Assembly: GCA_910584975.1 (NCBI GenBank)
Contig: CAJUEA010000006.1
Coordinates: 1-51,003, forward strand
Length of the DNA stretch: 51,003 nucleotides
Direction of reading: 5' to 3'
DNA from: an uncultured Christensenella sp.
Lineage (GTDB): Bacteria; Bacillota; Clostridia; Christensenellales; UBA3700
In this document: positions 49,322 to 51,003 of the stretch, one piece after another
How the letters are laid out: each line of letters opens with the position of its first letter
Position numbering within the stretch: the first letter of the stretch is position 1
Translations under genes and position numbers: made by a program
Notes under the pieces: model-generated
Databases searched by the model: none
What the model saw: the letters and a program-made list of their open reading frames with translations, nothing else
What the model was told of the DNA's origin: nothing

Positions 49322-51003
49322 TTAGTAGCAATTTATTTCCTTTCTAACTTTTTCAATTTCTGACTTACATTCATAAATATCATATTGCAATTCTTTCATT
49401 CTTCTTTTTAGTGGCGAAGTATAAAGCACATTATTTAAACTAGAAAACAAGCCTTTTACAAAAGGAATAATATTTAAAACAGCGAGAACAGCTGCGTATA
49501 CCACACCAATAGGAAATAATATTATAAGCCACGCTTGTTTCCAACTTTTTGCTTTTATGCAATTCATAATTATAATCACTGCCATACAAACAAGAATTGC
49601 TATCAATCCAAAATAATTGTACAAAAATCTTACATTGCCAATGTTTAAGCCTATTATTAAAACTACAATAAGCGAAGTAATAAATATCACAATATTAGGA
49701 ACAAAAGTTGAAAATTTAACTTGTTTTGCTTCACATTTTTGTTGCAAATCATTAAATTCAATAGCTTTTTTATTCAAATGCAATTTTGTTTTTATCAATT
49801 GTTTAAAACTATTTGCACGATTTTTTATTTCAACATCATCACAATTAGTCAAATATACAAAATCTGGGCTGTTATATAATTGATTGATAATGCTATCGTC
49901 ACTTACAATTTTATCAAACATTTCTTGTTCATTTATGCAACCAAAATCAATCAAAAACAATCTGTATTTTGCTACTACATTATTAGGCATTTCTTTTATC
50001 ACATTGACATAAAAATGCGATGCTTTCAAATTGGTTTTGTCTTCTTCAAGCAGTTGCTCAATTTTTTGATTGCAAGCTGAAATATACTCGTCCAATTCAT
50101 CACTCAAATCTTCATCTGCAAGTTGCATTGCTTTTACAAATTCAGGCTGGTCTTTTAAATCAAACAAAATACTATAGTTGTTAACATTGTTACAGTGATT
50201 GATTTTTGCAAGCAATTCTTCTTTGCTAACACAATCATTGCTTGTCAATAAAAGTGCATATAGTGCATCAATATTTGATTGATTTTGCAACAAAATCCTT
50301 TGATAAAATCCTATATTATCCAAATCAATATTTTCTTTTTTCAACAAGATATTAATTTTATTTTCACAATCAAATTTAATTGATTCCAATTTTTCAGCAA
50401 TGTTACCATCTGCATATTTTTGACATATAATAAAATTGCGATTTTTGACTACATCAAGGAAAAATTCACAATTGTTGCTGTCAAAAGCATTATCAAGTTT
50501 AGCTAGCAATCCATCAAAATTCACACAATTATGGTCAAGCAACATCAGTCCAAACCAAGCATCGGCATTTTCCGGATTACATTCCAAAGCCTTTTCAAAA
50601 TACATCCTTGCTTTTTCAAAATTGTTCACTTCCAACTCTTGCTTTGCACGAGTTAGCAATGTACCAACAGTTGCACCTGTAGATTGAGAATTGAAATTTT
50701 TCAATCTTTCTTCCAACTCTTTTTGTGCCCTTTTCTGCTCTTCTATTTGTTTTTTGATTTCCTCATTTTGTGAATGTTTTCGGCGTTCTTCTTCCTCTCT
50801 TTTTGCTCTTGCTATTGGAGTGTGATTTTGCACAAATTTCACAATTTCAAAGTCTGCCTCTCGCTTAGAATAGTCTATCCCTTGTATTCTGCCATTGTTA
50901 TCCCCCGGCAATCTGTCAATAGGCTTTCCATTGTATACTATTGTCAATGAGTCATTTTCCTTTTCCTCATTTTTAATTAGTGACTTAAATCTTGTGTATT
51001 CAT
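49322..51003 (-). CDS. TPR-containing membrane protein, N-terminus uncertain or outside window
   Basis: The frame is open to the right edge, so the true start may lie outside; the first in-frame alternative start inside is a TTG at 50947 (541 residues) with AAGGA about 11 bases upstream. Counting from that TTG: a basic, coiled-coil stretch (about 47-87, REEEERRKHSQNEE...ELEERL), a tetratricopeptide unit (about 93-135, TLLTRAKQELEVNNFEKARMYFEKALECNPENADAWFGLML), further degenerate helical repeats to about 400, and three membrane segments (about 420-436, 446-461, 472-497) near the C-terminus. Proteins of this build occur in Clostridia without known role. Topology suggests a cytosolic scaffold tethered to the membrane. 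Confidence 0.7.
   Translation of the reverse strand, partial: EYTRFKSLIKNEEKENDSLTIVYNGKPIDRLPGDNNGRIQGIDYSKREADFEIVKFVQNHTPIARAKREEEERRKHSQNEEIKKQIEEQKRAQKELEERLKNFNSQSTGATVGTLLTRAKQELEVNNFEKARMYFEKALECNPENADAWFGLMLLDHNCVNFDGLLAKLDNAFDSNNCEFFLDVVKNRNFIICQKYADGNIAEKLESIKFDCENKINILLKKENIDLDNIGFYQRILLQNQSNIDALYALLLTSNDCVSKEELLAKINHCNNVNNYSILFDLKDQPEFVKAMQLADEDLSDELDEYISACNQKIEQLLEEDKTNLKASHFYVNVIKEMPNNVVAKYRLFLIDFGCINEQEMFDKIVSDDSIINQLYNSPDFVYLTNCDDVEIKNRANSFKQLIKTKLHLNKKAIEFNDLQQKCEAKQVKFSTFVPNIVIFITSLIVVLIIGLNIGNVRFLYNYFGLIAILVCMAVIIIMNCIKAKSWKQAWLIILFPIGVVYAAVLAVLNIIPFVKGLFSSLNNVLYTSPLKRRMKELQYDIYECKSEIEKVRKEINCY

Noticed and set aside
1..51003. tRNA, rRNA, prophage, integrase or insertion-sequence genes
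   Set aside because: No cloverleaf-type sequences, rRNA segments or transposase/integrase motifs were recognised. A tRNAscan or ISfinder run would be decisive.

Overview
The window is an AT-rich, gene-dense bacterial chromosome segment. It fits an uncultured, probably gut-dwelling Clostridia/Firmicutes lineage. Evidence for this is strong AGGAGG-type ribosome sites, TTGACA-17-TATAAT promoters, a SpoVG protein, a PerR/reverse-rubrerythrin oxygen-defence pair, DUF1385 beside the release-factor genes, and Gram-positive-style intrinsic terminators. TGG encodes Trp and TGA is a stop, so the code is standard. I see no rRNA, tRNA, CRISPR array, prophage or transposase gene. All functional names come from motif recognition by eye. 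No database search was run.

Layout: 1-482 holds part of an HMGL-like gene. 593-3998 is a translation block (promoter, rpmE, internal terminator, DUF1385-PrmC fusion, prfA). 4108-5209 is a degenerate MDR dehydrogenase with its own promoter and terminator. 5237-6265 is a divergent unit: two overlapping Cys-rich small proteins opposite an XRE repressor, with a perfect palindrome between them. 6447-10204 is an operon of acyl-CoA synthetase, a TIM-barrel isomerase and asnA. 10377-15460 carries an RluA-type pseudouridine synthase, an rRNA methyltransferase and ileS (consensus promoter, no T-box). 15686-19731 is lacZ coupled to a DEDDh exonuclease with a BRCT-like tail. 19879-21596 holds yccF and the perR-rubrerythrin operon, with a PerR-box-like operator on the perR promoter. 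21693-23282 is a divergent GH36-like protein. 23625-23762 is an orphan promoter-terminator unit, probably a small RNA. 23981-27585 holds trxB and a tightly overlapped trio (ComEC-like MBL hydrolase, shikimate-kinase-like protein without a P-loop, ProB-like kinase). 27881-32509 holds fba, a membrane-anchored metallophosphatase, murC and spoVG. 32584-35024 is tetR plus a GPH sugar symporter. 35284-37157 is an Lrp-type regulator plus an aminotransferase. 37245-37394 is a 49-residue zinc-ribbon gene. 37662-40985 is a 1107-residue cell-surface protein. 41027-41240 holds strong palindromes and a second orphan promoter-terminator unit. 41640-49212 is a mannoside/sugar region (manA, a triple intergenic repeat, a PfkB kinase, beta-mannosidase, sulfatase and a divergent esterase). 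49322 to the edge is a TPR membrane protein.

Together the genes suggest an anaerobic glycan fermenter: intracellular beta-galactosidase, GH36-like enzyme and beta-mannosidase feed sugars through a PfkB kinase and ManA into glycolysis (Fba), with a GPH symporter as a plausible importer. The best candidates for undescribed biology are the small RNA with a C-rich linker at 23625-23727, the paired GTATAC-centred palindromes around a second orphan transcript at 41063-41240, the Cys-rich gene pair with its repressor and operator, and the MBL/dead-P-loop/ProB-like operon.
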